From assembly GCA_023411775.1 (NCBI GenBank), contig JAEYOL010000155.1, positions 1 to 14,521 on the forward strand: a stretch of 14,521 bases of DNA, given 5' to 3'. Positions 5,996 to 14,154 of this stretch are shown here, piece after piece. Under the pieces are notes generated by a model, which was not told where the DNA came from, did not search any database, and saw nothing but the letters and a program-made list of their open reading frames with translations. Numbering within the stretch: the stretch's first letter is position 1; each line of letters begins with the position of its first letter. The DNA comes from Bacteroidota bacterium. Its GTDB lineage: Bacteria > Bacteroidota > Bacteroidia > Chitinophagales > Chitinophagaceae. The position numbers and the translations under genes were made by a program.

Positions 5996-7789
5996 ATGAG
6001 TGCTGCCACTGAAACAAAGAACGTGCTGAAGGGAGGCGAATGGCTGATCAGGGAATCTGCCCCTTCTGAAACTTTCACGCCCGGCGATTTTGCTGAGGAA
6101 CAGAAAATGATACGTGATATGTGCGACCAGTTTCTGGATGCCGAAGTGTATCCTATCCTGGATCGCATTGATGACCTGGAGCCCGGACTGATGAAATCCC
6201 TTGTCACTAAAGCTGGAGAACAAGGCCTGCTATCTGTTGCCTTTCCCGAGGAATATGGTGGCCTCGGTAAAGATTTTATCACTTCTACCATCGTCAACGA
6301 ATACCTGGGTGCCGGCCACTCGTTTTCTGTAGCTATTGCTGCACATACCGGCATCGGTACCCTGCCCATTTTATACTTCGGTACACCCGAACAAAAACAA
6401 AAATATATTCCCAAACTGATCACCGGCGAGTGGGCAGGAGCTTATGGTCTCACAGAACCTAATAGTGGAAGTGATGCGCTGGGTGCAAAAACTACGGCTA
6501 AACTAAGTGACGATGGGAAGCACTATATCCTGAATGGCCAGAAATGCTGGATCACCAATGGTGGTTTCGCGCAGGTGTATACAGTATTTGCTAAAGTGGA
6601 TGGAGATAAATTCACCGGGTTTATTGTAGAAAGAGGTATGGAAGGCTTTACCCAGGGACCCGAGGAGCACAAAATGGGTATCAAGGGGTCATCCACCGTG
6701 CAACTCTATTTCCAGGATGCGAAAATTCCAGTTGAAAATGTGTTGGGTGAGATCGGTAAAGGACACCGGATCGCTTTCAATATCTTAAATATCGGTCGTT
6801 TAAAACTTTGCGCAGCGGCAGTTGGCGGTTCTCGCCGTGCGCTGACTGAATCAGTCGTATATGCTAAAACGAGAGAACAATTCAAACAACCGATCTCCAA
6901 TTTCGGGGCGATCAAACACAAACTGGCGGAAATGGCTATCAAAGTATTTGTTGCCGAGTCAGCCCTGTATCGCACGGCCAGCTGGGTAGATGAAAAGGAA
7001 AAAGAACTGCTGGAAGCAGGGAAACCTTTTAACGAAGCCCTGCTGGGTGCTGCGGAAGAATATGCTATTGAATGCGCAATGCTAAAAGTATATGGTAGCG
7101 AGGTCCTCGATTTTGTGGTTGATGAAGGTGTGCAAATACATGGTGGTAATGGTTTCAGTGCGGAATACAATATTTCGAGGGCTTACCGCGACAGCCGGAT
7201 CAACCGCATCTACGAAGGCACCAACGAGATCAACCGCCTGCTCACGCTTGACATGACACTTAAACGTGCCATGGGCGGACGTCTCGACCTGATGGTACCT
7301 GCCATGAATGTGCAAAAAGAACTGATGAGCATTCCTGATTTTGGTGCAGAAGATGAGGCCCCCTTTGCAAAAGAGAAAAAGCTGGTCGCAAACCTGAAAA
7401 AAGCAATCCTGATGACCGCGGGTGCAGCCGTACAAAAACTGATGATGAAGATCGAACACGAACAGGAGGTGTTGATGAACCTGGCAGATATGGCCATCGA
7501 GATCTTCAACGCGGAAAGTGTATTGCTACGCGTAATGAAAATGACCGGGGAGCAGGGTGATACTGCGGCTCAGATTTACCAGGATATCATGAGGACATAC
7601 CTGTATGATGCAGCCGACAAAGTAAATAAATCAGGCAAAGACGCGATCAATGCATTTGCAGACGGCGATGAACAAAGAATGATCCTGATGGGATTGAAAC
7701 GCTTTACTAAAGCTGAGCCGTTTAATACCAAAGACGCGAGAAGAAGGATCGCTGATAAAATGATAGCAGACGGGAAATATAATTTCTAG
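5996..7789 (+). CDS. Acyl-CoA dehydrogenase (long form, ~600 residues)
   Basis: An FAD enzyme that introduces the alpha,beta double bond in acyl-CoA during beta-oxidation and passes electrons to ETF. The protein has 597 residues. The N-terminal helical domain spans about 30-145, and the middle beta domain carries the FAD-binding YGLTEPNSGSDALGAKTTA region (about 150-168). The C-terminal helical domain includes the catalytic base Glu407 in YEGTNEINRLL and GGNGFSAEYNISRAYRD just before it. A further helical C-terminal region of about 170 residues makes it longer than the short- and medium-chain forms (about 380) and similar to the long forms related to very-long-chain enzymes. The acyl-chain specificity is inferred only. 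It lies 50 bp behind the MarR gene. Its stop codon overlaps that of the convergent membrane protein gene. Confidence 0.96.
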   Translation: MSAATETKNVLKGGEWLIRESAPSETFTPGDFAEEQKMIRDMCDQFLDAEVYPILDRIDDLEPGLMKSLVTKAGEQGLLSVAFPEEYGGLGKDFITSTIVNEYLGAGHSFSVAIAAHTGIGTLPILYFGTPEQKQKYIPKLITGEWAGAYGLTEPNSGSDALGAKTTAKLSDDGKHYILNGQKCWITNGGFAQVYTVFAKVDGDKFTGFIVERGMEGFTQGPEEHKMGIKGSSTVQLYFQDAKIPVENVLGEIGKGHRIAFNILNIGRLKLCAAAVGGSRRALTESVVYAKTREQFKQPISNFGAIKHKLAEMAIKVFVAESALYRTASWVDEKEKELLEAGKPFNEALLGAAEEYAIECAMLKVYGSEVLDFVVDEGVQIHGGNGFSAEYNISRAYRDSRINRIYEGTNEINRLLTLDMTLKRAMGGRLDLMVPAMNVQKELMSIPDFGAEDEAPFAKEKKLVANLKKAILMTAGAAVQKLMMKIEHEQEVLMNLADMAIEIFNAESVLLRVMKMTGEQGDTAAQIYQDIMRTYLYDAADKVNKSGKDAINAFADGDEQRMILMGLKRFTKAEPFNTKDARRRIADKMIADGKYNF

Positions 7790-8550
7790 TTCCAGTCTTT
7801 CTGATCAAACTTCATGATAGCCGGCTCTAGAGGGCTGGCTATTTTATTTGAACTCTGCTGACCGCCGTAAATGGCTTTCAGTTCTTCCCGGGTTGTTTGT
7901 AATTCGGAAAGCTGGTTTACCCTTTTTCTTTCTATAAAGATCCCGGTGGCCATGATCAGCGATGAAAAAGTGATGATCAGGAAATATACCAGGTGCGCAT
8001 CATTCTTAAAGGCGGGTTCTATGATATAATAGACCGCGTAAACAAAAGCGAAACCTACATAAGAAACCAGGACCGAGGATACCATTACCGCTTTTCCTAT
8101 CGCACGATGGTACATCACCGCGATTTTCACCTGGTGTGTAAAGAACAATACGGAAATGATCAGCACCAGCAAAATGCCGGGCGCAAGCAAAATGGTGGTG
8201 GCCTTAATATTAAACCCGTATAATGCCAGCACGATCAGCTCAAACGCCATAAAACCTAGCGCGATCCTAAGCATTTTTCTTCTGAAGAAAACCGTTTTGC
8301 TGAAATAAGCCAGAAACAAAAGCATCAGCGGGGTATCGAGGAAATTGCACAACACGCCAAAATAATATTGAAAATTACTGCCCAGGTCAATATAACCTAA
8401 TAGCAGCACCAGGTAACTTAATACAATAAAATAATAGGCGAACAGGGCCGGGAACGACCTGTATAGTACGAGTCTTGTTGCAAAAAGCAATATGATGGGT
8501 AGGCTGAGAGCAATTGTTGAAAGAAGTCCCATCAGACTGAAAACGGACAT
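7786..8550 (-). CDS. Multi-spanning membrane protein of unknown function
   Basis: The 254-residue product has about seven hydrophobic segments (near 8-28, 34-53, 62-84, 95-113, 117-137, 151-174 and 184-206). A short charged cytoplasmic-type tail follows that could form a coiled coil (ERKRVNQLSELQTTREELKAIYG, about 208-230). No catalytic or transport motif is visible. The topology, seven helices then a coiled-coil linker, looks like the sensor half of a histidine kinase or similar receptor, but no output domain follows before the stop. That makes it either a stand-alone membrane protein or a partner for a separate signalling protein. The ATG at 8550 is used; a second ATG follows at codon 7. 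Its stop overlaps the acyl-CoA dehydrogenase stop by 4 bp. Confidence 0.8.
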   Translation of the reverse strand: MSVFSLMGLLSTIALSLPIILLFATRLVLYRSFPALFAYYFIVLSYLVLLLGYIDLGSNFQYYFGVLCNFLDTPLMLLFLAYFSKTVFFRRKMLRIALGFMAFELIVLALYGFNIKATTILLAPGILLVLIISVLFFTHQVKIAVMYHRAIGKAVMVSSVLVSYVGFAFVYAVYYIIEPAFKNDAHLVYFLIITFSSLIMATGIFIERKRVNQLSELQTTREELKAIYGGQQSSNKIASPLEPAIMKFDQKDWN

Positions 8551-8743
8551 AAAATTGTTTTTCGTTAGGATAAGGTATACGTCATACTACCGCATCGCCA
8601 CTGTAAATAAACGGAGTATTTTTCTGCATAGTGCTTCCAACTAATGGTTTATACTAAAATTCAGTAAAACCGTGATAGGGGTCGAGTAATTATACGCGAG
8701 CAGGGGTGAGGGTTTTCTGGTAGGGGGTGATATGTGAGACATG

Positions 8744-9133
8744 TTATTCAGGAAATGCCTCACCGCGATGGCAGGTATGACAGGTTACAACCTTGAGATA
8801 CTCAGGCCTTATTGTGGTGTCAAAATAGAAATAGGTCTTGTTCAGGTGGATGGTCATCTGCATCATTTTCCTGGCATTTTCCTTCATCGGGTCGTCATCC
8901 GAAGCATAATCGAGGCTATCGGGGAAATTTTTCACGGGCACATGGCAAAAATTACAACTTACACCCAGGGCTTTGGAATAGGACTCCATAATACTGTCTA
9001 ACATTTTAGGGCTGATATCCTGGGGTAGTATTTTCAGGTTCTTATGCGGACCACGAAAAGATATAGCAGAAATGCCGCTGGCCACTAAAATGGTTAATGC
9101 TAATACCGTAAGAAATTGTTTGCGATGCTTCAT
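8744..9133 (-). CDS. Dihaem c-type cytochrome, reaction-centre cytochrome c subunit-like
   Basis: A small exported electron carrier (129 residues). Residues 7-24 form a signal peptide or membrane anchor after a KHRK n-region. Two haem-attachment motifs are present, CNFCH (60-64) and CHTCH (118-122), in the context GVSCNFCHVP and VTCHTCHRG. Between them lies ARKMMQM, whose methionines are candidate axial ligands. This layout matches the short proteins related to the photosynthetic reaction centre cytochrome c subunit family (PF02276-like) that occur in non-phototrophic Bacteroidota. The role is presumably periplasmic electron transfer, partner unknown. It starts 26 bp after the pgl stop on the same strand and may be the last gene of the gnd-zwf-pgl operon. 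The two-motif signature is certain; the family name is from memory of such sequences. Confidence 0.87.
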   Translation of the reverse strand: MKHRKQFLTVLALTILVASGISAISFRGPHKNLKILPQDISPKMLDSIMESYSKALGVSCNFCHVPVKNFPDSLDYASDDDPMKENARKMMQMTIHLNKTYFYFDTTIRPEYLKVVTCHTCHRGEAFPE

Positions 9134-9159
9134 ATAGTAAGACCCGGTTATATCATCCG

Positions 9160-9885
9160 TTAAAGATCCGCTGCGGCAGCCTCATCCAGGAACCAAAACA
9201 GTTCACCTTTAAATGGCTGAATCACCTGTGCGGGGTAAAGGGCGGTATCATGTTCACTGAACCTGGCATGGTATAAAGCTGCTGCCTTATCGCCCCCACT
9301 TACCAGGAAAGCTACCCTTGCCGACATATTCACAACCGGAGCCGTTAGCGTGATCCGGTACATCTCCTGCTCAGTAAGATAAAACGCTTCTACCCATTTT
9401 TCATTTTCCGCAACCACGGGATACCCCGGAAAAAGTGACAGGGTGTGCGCATCATTGCCCAATCCTAACAAAACAAGATCGAAAGTATGGGGCTTCCCAT
9501 CAAAATATTGATGCAGCAGTTTTTCATATAATAATGAAGACGCTTCGGGGTCTATACCCGTTGTCTGCATGACATGAATATTGTTTTTGTCAACCGGCAC
9601 CTGGTTCAACAATACATCATGCGCCATCTTTGCATTATTCCTGTCGTCGTCGAAGGGAACAAACCGTTCATCGCCCCAGAAAAAATGGATCTTCTCCCAA
9701 TCGATCTTTCCAGCATACTTCTCCGATGCCAGCAGGCTATACAATTTCTTAGGTGTAGACCCCCCGGCTAGCGCCAGGGTAAAGCGATCCTGCTTTTGCA
9801 GGGTATCCGCGATCTGCTCCACCAGCCAGTCTGCTACTTTTACGCTGAGCTCGTCAGTATCTTTAAAAATAAATGTACGCTTCAT
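9160..9885 (-). CDS. pgl: 6-phosphogluconolactonase
   Basis: Hydrolyses 6-phosphoglucono-1,5-lactone to 6-phosphogluconate, the second step of the oxidative pentose phosphate pathway, in the cytoplasm. The 241-residue protein is of the DevB/NagB-like type and normal length. It shows LALAGGSTPKKLY (36-48), FFWGDERFVPFDDDRNN near residues 68-84, and GLGNDAHTLSLFPG near residues 140-155. The last motif is usually GxGxDGHTASLFPG, so Ala replaces the Gly before the catalytic-site His. The start ATG at 9885 lies 3 bp after the zwf stop, implying translational coupling, and operon context makes the assignment firm. Confidence 0.96.
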   Translation of the reverse strand: MKRTFIFKDTDELSVKVADWLVEQIADTLQKQDRFTLALAGGSTPKKLYSLLASEKYAGKIDWEKIHFFWGDERFVPFDDDRNNAKMAHDVLLNQVPVDKNNIHVMQTTGIDPEASSLLYEKLLHQYFDGKPHTFDLVLLGLGNDAHTLSLFPGYPVVAENEKWVEAFYLTEQEMYRITLTAPVVNMSARVAFLVSGGDKAAALYHARFSEHDTALYPAQVIQPFKGELFWFLDEAAAADL

Positions 9886-9888
9886 GAT

Positions 9889-11412
9889 CTATTTGGATCC
9901 ACCAGATTTTGGTATCGGAAAGTTAGCCCAAAAATTACCGTCACGGGCGATCAGTGCATCGGCGTCTTCGGGTCCCCAGCTATTGGGTGAATAATTGGGA
10001 AAATCTACCGGTGGTCTTTTCTGCCAGGCTTCGAGCAGGGGCGTGATCACTTCCCAGGCTGCTTCTACCTGGTCGGCGCGCATGAAAAGTGTCTGGTCAC
10101 CTTCAATCACATCCTCCAGCAATGTTTCATATGCTTCGGGCTCCTGTTCATCAAACGTATCGGTATAGCTGAAAACCATATCTACAGGATTCAATACCAT
10201 ATCAGTGCCCGGACGTTTGGCCTGGAACCGGATGCGGATGTCCATATGTGGTTGTATGCTAAATGTAAGCCGATTGGGTCGCCAGGTGTCTGCTGCCTCG
10301 GGTGGGAAAGAAAAACTGGGGGCTTCCTTAAACTGAATCGTAATAGAAGTCGTCTTTTCATGCATGCGTTTACCGGTGCGGATATAGAACGGCACATTCT
10401 TCCAGCGCCAGTTGTCGACAAAAAACTTCGCGGCTACAAAAGTCTCAACAGGTGAGTGGACTGCCACATTTTTCTCCTGTTGGTAGCCCGGCACCTCCTG
10501 GCCTTTTATCCATCCTGTCGAATACTGACCCCGCACGGCATTCTCATGTACATCTTCTGTACTGATCTTCCTGATTGCGGTCAACACATCTACTTTCTTA
10601 TTCCTTATTTCGTTTGATTCAAAAGATGTGGGCGGTTCCATCGCGATCATACAAAGCAATTGCAGCACGTGATTTTGCACCATATCCCTGAGCGCACCTG
10701 CCTGTTCGTAATAACCACCCCTTCCTTCTACACCAACCGTCTCGGCCGCGGTGATCTGTACATGATCGATATAATGGTTGTTCCAGATCGGTTCAAACAT
10801 GGCGTTTGCAAAACGGAATGCGAGAATGTTCTGTACGGTTTCTTTACCCAGGTAATGATCGATACGGAAGATCTGTTCTTCTTTGAACATTCCAGTCAAC
10901 AACTCATTCAGCTGGTGCGCGCTTTTCCAATCGTGACCGAAAGGTTTTTCAAAAACCAGCCGGGTATGTTGCGAGTCGTCACAAATTTTTTGTGCCCACA
11001 ATCTTTTGGATATATCTGGCGTCATCTGCGGAGCCACAGCAAGGTAGAAGATGACATTGGGAATCACGCCCCATTCCTTGTTTTTCTCGAGGATCCAGGT
11101 TCTCATTTTCTGATACGACTCATCGCTGGTAAGATCCATTTCGTGGTAAGAGATCAGCGGAGCAAATGCAGTCCATTTTTCTTCCAAACCATTTTGCCGA
11201 CGTGAAAATTCCTTTACACCTTCCAGCAATTTATTACGATACTCCTCATCAGGAAAAGGTGTACGACCCACGCCGATCACGATAAACTTTTCTGGTAAAT
11301 GGTCATCGATAAATAAATTATACAGGGCGGGGATCAGTTTGCGATTGGCCAAGTCGCCACTTCCGCCGAATATAAAGAGTATGGTTGGAGGTAGATTTTC
11401 TTTCTTTTTCAT
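9889..11412 (-). CDS. zwf: Glucose-6-phosphate 1-dehydrogenase
   Basis: Oxidises glucose 6-phosphate to 6-phosphogluconolactone with reduction of NADP (or NAD), the entry step of the oxidative pentose phosphate pathway. The 507-residue length is normal. The Rossmann dinucleotide motif is GGSGDLANRKL (16-26). VFEKPFG (153-159) follows, then the substrate-binding active site RIDHYLGKE (183-191) with Asp185, His186 and Lys190. RGGYYEQAGALRDMVQNH (231-248) carries the catalytic base His248. It is the middle gene of gnd-zwf-pgl: 45 bp after gnd and 3 bp before pgl. The cofactor preference cannot be decided by eye. Confidence 0.97.
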   Translation of the reverse strand: MKKKENLPPTILFIFGGSGDLANRKLIPALYNLFIDDHLPEKFIVIGVGRTPFPDEEYRNKLLEGVKEFSRRQNGLEEKWTAFAPLISYHEMDLTSDESYQKMRTWILEKNKEWGVIPNVIFYLAVAPQMTPDISKRLWAQKICDDSQHTRLVFEKPFGHDWKSAHQLNELLTGMFKEEQIFRIDHYLGKETVQNILAFRFANAMFEPIWNNHYIDHVQITAAETVGVEGRGGYYEQAGALRDMVQNHVLQLLCMIAMEPPTSFESNEIRNKKVDVLTAIRKISTEDVHENAVRGQYSTGWIKGQEVPGYQQEKNVAVHSPVETFVAAKFFVDNWRWKNVPFYIRTGKRMHEKTTSITIQFKEAPSFSFPPEAADTWRPNRLTFSIQPHMDIRIRFQAKRPGTDMVLNPVDMVFSYTDTFDEQEPEAYETLLEDVIEGDQTLFMRADQVEAAWEVITPLLEAWQKRPPVDFPNYSPNSWGPEDADALIARDGNFWANFPIPKSGGSK

Positions 11413-11457
11413 TTGTCAGTAGATATTAAACTTCATCATTCACGTAGCTGCAATCAT

Positions 11458-12864
11458 TTACCATTCAGTATGGAAACTCCCTTCGCTGTCAATACGCTGA
11501 TAGGTATGTGCACCAAAATAATCTCTTTGCGCCTGCACCAGGTTGGTTGCCATTCGCTCGCTGGTATAGGCATCGAGATAGGCCAGGGCACTCATCAAAC
11601 CAGCTGCTGGTATCCGTGCAGCGGCGCTTAGTTGTACGATCTTTCGAAGTGCAGGTTGTTTCTTTTTAACGATCGTTGCTATTTTTCTATCAAGTAAAAT
11701 ATTAGAGAGCTGCTTTTTCTTAAATACTGCAGTAAAGACCTCCAACTGGGCCGAGCGGATGATACAACCTCCTCTCCAGATCTTCACCACATCAGCAAGC
11801 GGTATATCCATTTTTCTTTCGGAAGATGCTTTCGCCAGCATGGCAAGACCCTGTGCGTACGAGAGCAGGGTAGACAGGTATAGCGCATCGTGTAGTTGGC
11901 CGATCAACTTATCTTTTTGCTTCGCCAGGCTTTTTACTCTTGGTTTGTAAAGCGCCGCAGCCTGTACCCGCTCATTCTTCAGTCCGGAAAGATCACGCAT
12001 CGCTACTGCCATATCGATGGTAGGTAGGGTGATGGGGAGGTCCATAGCTTCCTGCGATGTCCATTTACCGGTTCCCTTGGAGCCAGCTTTGTCAAGGATC
12101 ATATCAAGTAGATCGCTGCCGGTAGTGTCATCTTTTTTCGGAAAAATAGCCGCGGTGATCTCCACCAGGAATGATTGTAGTTCACCCTCGTTCCATTTTT
12201 TAAAGATCCCGGCCATTTCTTCATGGCTGCAGTCGAGTCCTCGCTTCAAAAAATCATACACTTCGCTGATCATTTGCATGATCGCATATTCAATGCCGTT
12301 ATGCACCATCTTTACGTAATGCCCCGCGGCATTTTTGCCCATGTATGCCACACAGGGGTCGCCATTCACTTTTGCGGCCACCGATTCAAGGATGGGCTTC
12401 AGGTGCTCCCAGGCTTTTGTGTCGCCACCGGGCATGATGCTCGGACCCGTTCTTGCTCCCTGTTCACCACCACTCACACCCATTCCTACAAAATGGATGT
12501 TTTTTGCTTGCACTGTTTGAATGCGACGCAGTGTATCTGTAAAATGAGAATTGCCACCGTCAATTATGATATCAGCTTCGTCCAACAGAGGTAACAACTC
12601 ACCGATCACTGAATCAACTGCAGGTCCGGCGGGTACCAGGATCATTATTTTTCGGGGGGATTTAAGTTGAGAGACCAGCTCTTCTATGGTGTTCACGCCC
12701 TTTACGCTAGTTCCCGCAGTGGCTGAACCCTCCAGCAGCGTGGTTTTGGATGGATCTTTATCAAAGCCAATGGCAGCATACCCATGGTCGGCGATATTAA
12801 GTAAAAGGTTACGACCCATGGTGCCCAGTCCTACCATACCAAAGTCATATTGGGAAGAAGCCAT
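11458..12864 (-). CDS. gnd: 6-phosphogluconate dehydrogenase, decarboxylating
   Basis: Converts 6-phosphogluconate to ribulose 5-phosphate and CO2 with reduction of NAD(P), the third step of the oxidative pentose phosphate pathway. From the ATG at 12864 it has 468 residues, the family norm; the frame opens 11 codons earlier at a TTG, but those residues do not fit. The nucleotide-binding GLGTMGRN is at 12-19, IIDGGNSHF at 100-108, and the signature VSGGEQGARTGPSIMPGG at 130-147. The catalytic Lys185 and Glu192 lie in HYVKMVHNGIEYA. The C-terminal YQRIDSEGSFHTEW matches the substrate-contacting tail. At the end of the second beta strand it reads FDKDPSK where NADP-specific enzymes have Asn-Arg-Thr/Ser, which raises the question of NAD use. 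It is the first gene of the operon. Confidence 0.97.
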   Translation of the reverse strand: MASSQYDFGMVGLGTMGRNLLLNIADHGYAAIGFDKDPSKTTLLEGSATAGTSVKGVNTIEELVSQLKSPRKIMILVPAGPAVDSVIGELLPLLDEADIIIDGGNSHFTDTLRRIQTVQAKNIHFVGMGVSGGEQGARTGPSIMPGGDTKAWEHLKPILESVAAKVNGDPCVAYMGKNAAGHYVKMVHNGIEYAIMQMISEVYDFLKRGLDCSHEEMAGIFKKWNEGELQSFLVEITAAIFPKKDDTTGSDLLDMILDKAGSKGTGKWTSQEAMDLPITLPTIDMAVAMRDLSGLKNERVQAAALYKPRVKSLAKQKDKLIGQLHDALYLSTLLSYAQGLAMLAKASSERKMDIPLADVVKIWRGGCIIRSAQLEVFTAVFKKKQLSNILLDRKIATIVKKKQPALRKIVQLSAAARIPAAGLMSALAYLDAYTSERMATNLVQAQRDYFGAHTYQRIDSEGSFHTEW

Positions 12865-12978
12865 ATATACAATATTTGGAGCGCAAGTTAGGTACAAATT
12901 CTATTTGCGAACTTTTACAAACCCCCCGGCAGTAGGCCAACAAAATCCTAAATAGCTGTCTGCCGATCGCTGCCAACG

Positions 12979-13008
12979 TTGATTGCACGCCAATATTCAC
13001 TAATTTTA
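12979..13008 (+). promoter_or_regulatory. Probable promoter of the 2-oxoacid:ferredoxin oxidoreductase beta gene
   Basis: A TTG (12979-12981) and TAATTTTA (13001-13008, one mismatch to TAnnTTTG) are separated by 19 bp. Transcription would start near 13015, about 14 nt before the ATG. Two copies of CCAATATT at 12990-12997 and 13013-13020 flank the -7 box and might be a regulator site. No equally good promoter was found for gnd on the other strand. Confidence 0.4.
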
Positions 13009-13028
13009 CGCTCCAATATTTTATAGTT

Positions 13029-14057
13029 ATGAGTGATGTGTTGACAGGCCCGGCTCTTACACCAAAAGATTTTGCCACCGACCAGGAAGTACGCTGGTGC
13101 CCGGGTTGTGGTGATTATTCTATTTTGGCACAGGTACAAAAAGTGATGCCTACCCTCGGCATTCCCAGAGAAAATATCGTGATCATTTCAGGAATTGGCT
13201 GCAGCAGCCGGTTTCCTTATTATATGAATACTTATGGCATACATTCCATTCACGGGCGTGCCACCGCTATTGCATCAGGTTTGAAAGCAAGCAGGCCCGA
13301 ATTGAGTGTATGGATCGTGAGCGGCGATGGCGATAGCCTGAGTATTGGTGGAAATCATACCATTCATTTGTTGCGTAGGAACTTTGACGTCAACCTTCTT
13401 GTTTTCAACAACCAGATATATGGATTGACAAAGGGCCAGTATTCTCCCACATCCGAAGAAAATAAGGTTACCAAATCCACGCCGTTCGGTAGTATCGATC
13501 ACCCATTCAACCCGCTGGCACTGGCAATGGGCGCGGATGCAAGTTTTGTGGCCCGCACAATGGACCGTGATCCCAAACACCTGCAGGCAATGTTGCTGAG
13601 GACGCATCAACATAAGGGCTCCTCGTTTCTTGAGATCTATCAAAACTGTAACATCTTTAATGATGGCGCATTTGAAATATTTACTGAAAAAAGCAGCAAG
13701 CCCCAGGAAACTTTATTCCTTGAACAAGGAAAACCGCTGGTATTTGGCGCAGCTGGTGAGAAGGGTATAAAGCTGGATGGTTTCAACCCACGAGTCGTTG
13801 ATCTTCACAATGGGCATAGCCTTGACGACCTCTGGGTACATGATGAAAAAGATATTTACAAAGCCCAGATATTGGTTCGCATCTTCGATGATCCTCAAAT
13901 GGAGGGCCACCTCCCAAGGCCTTTTGGTGTATTTTATCAAAACAACAGGCCGTGCTACGAAGACCAAATGAAAATGCAACTGGAAAACGCGATCGCCAGT
14001 AAGCCTGCAGATCTTGATAAACTACTCAGGGGCAAGGAAGTATGGACTATCGGTTGA
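13029..14057 (+). CDS. 2-oxoacid:ferredoxin oxidoreductase, beta subunit (KorB-like)
   Basis: The thiamine-pyrophosphate subunit of a 2-oxoglutarate (or other 2-oxoacid) ferredoxin oxidoreductase, which decarboxylates the oxoacid to its CoA ester and reduces ferredoxin through an Fe-S cluster. The 342-residue length is typical of KorB. Cluster cysteines are Cys24 and Cys27 in RWCPGCGDY, Cys58 in GIGCSS and Cys207 in YQNCNIF. The TPP motif is GDGD (99-102) with the downstream NNQIYGLTKGQYSP (127-140). IHGRATAIASGLK is also family-typical. In most genomes korA is adjacent; here gnd diverges upstream and an unrelated secreted protein gene follows, so the alpha subunit must be elsewhere. The preferred oxoacid is an inference from similarity to KorB. 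Confidence 0.94.
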   Translation: MSDVLTGPALTPKDFATDQEVRWCPGCGDYSILAQVQKVMPTLGIPRENIVIISGIGCSSRFPYYMNTYGIHSIHGRATAIASGLKASRPELSVWIVSGDGDSLSIGGNHTIHLLRRNFDVNLLVFNNQIYGLTKGQYSPTSEENKVTKSTPFGSIDHPFNPLALAMGADASFVARTMDRDPKHLQAMLLRTHQHKGSSFLEIYQNCNIFNDGAFEIFTEKSSKPQETLFLEQGKPLVFGAAGEKGIKLDGFNPRVVDLHNGHSLDDLWVHDEKDIYKAQILVRIFDDPQMEGHLPRPFGVFYQNNRPCYEDQMKMQLENAIASKPADLDKLLRGKEVWTIG

Positions 14058-14107
14058 CCTGATCCTCTTTTCTTTTTGAAAGTTGGATGATATATAAAGC
14101 TAATCAA

Positions 14108-14138
14108 TTGGAATTGTAACCTCCGGGATATAGTTTTG
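14108..14138 (+). promoter_or_regulatory. Bacteroidota-type promoter for the gene at 14155
   Basis: A TTG (14108-14110), a 20-bp spacer and TAGTTTTG (14131-14138, a perfect TAnnTTTG) lie between the oxidoreductase stop and the next ATG. The predicted start near 14145 gives a leader of about 10 nt, so the downstream gene is probably transcribed independently of the oxidoreductase gene. Confidence 0.5.
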
Positions 14139-14154
14139 GGCGCAACCAATCTGC

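Noticed and set aside
6706..7170. 154-residue minus-strand frame
   Set aside because: It is antisense to the acyl-CoA dehydrogenase and shows low-complexity Ser-rich sequence typical of shadow frames.
8703..8727. G-quadruplex-like run of G blocks
   Set aside because: Only three runs of three or more G plus one GG with a long loop; a stable quadruplex is doubtful and no function is suggested.
10660..11205. 181-residue plus-strand frame
   Set aside because: It is antisense to zwf, which has all catalytic motifs; the long opposite frame is a codon-bias shadow.
12865..12897. N-terminal extension of gnd from the TTG at 12897
   Set aside because: The 11 extra residues do not fit the family, whose N-terminus begins a few residues before the GxGxxG motif; the ATG at 12864 is adequate.
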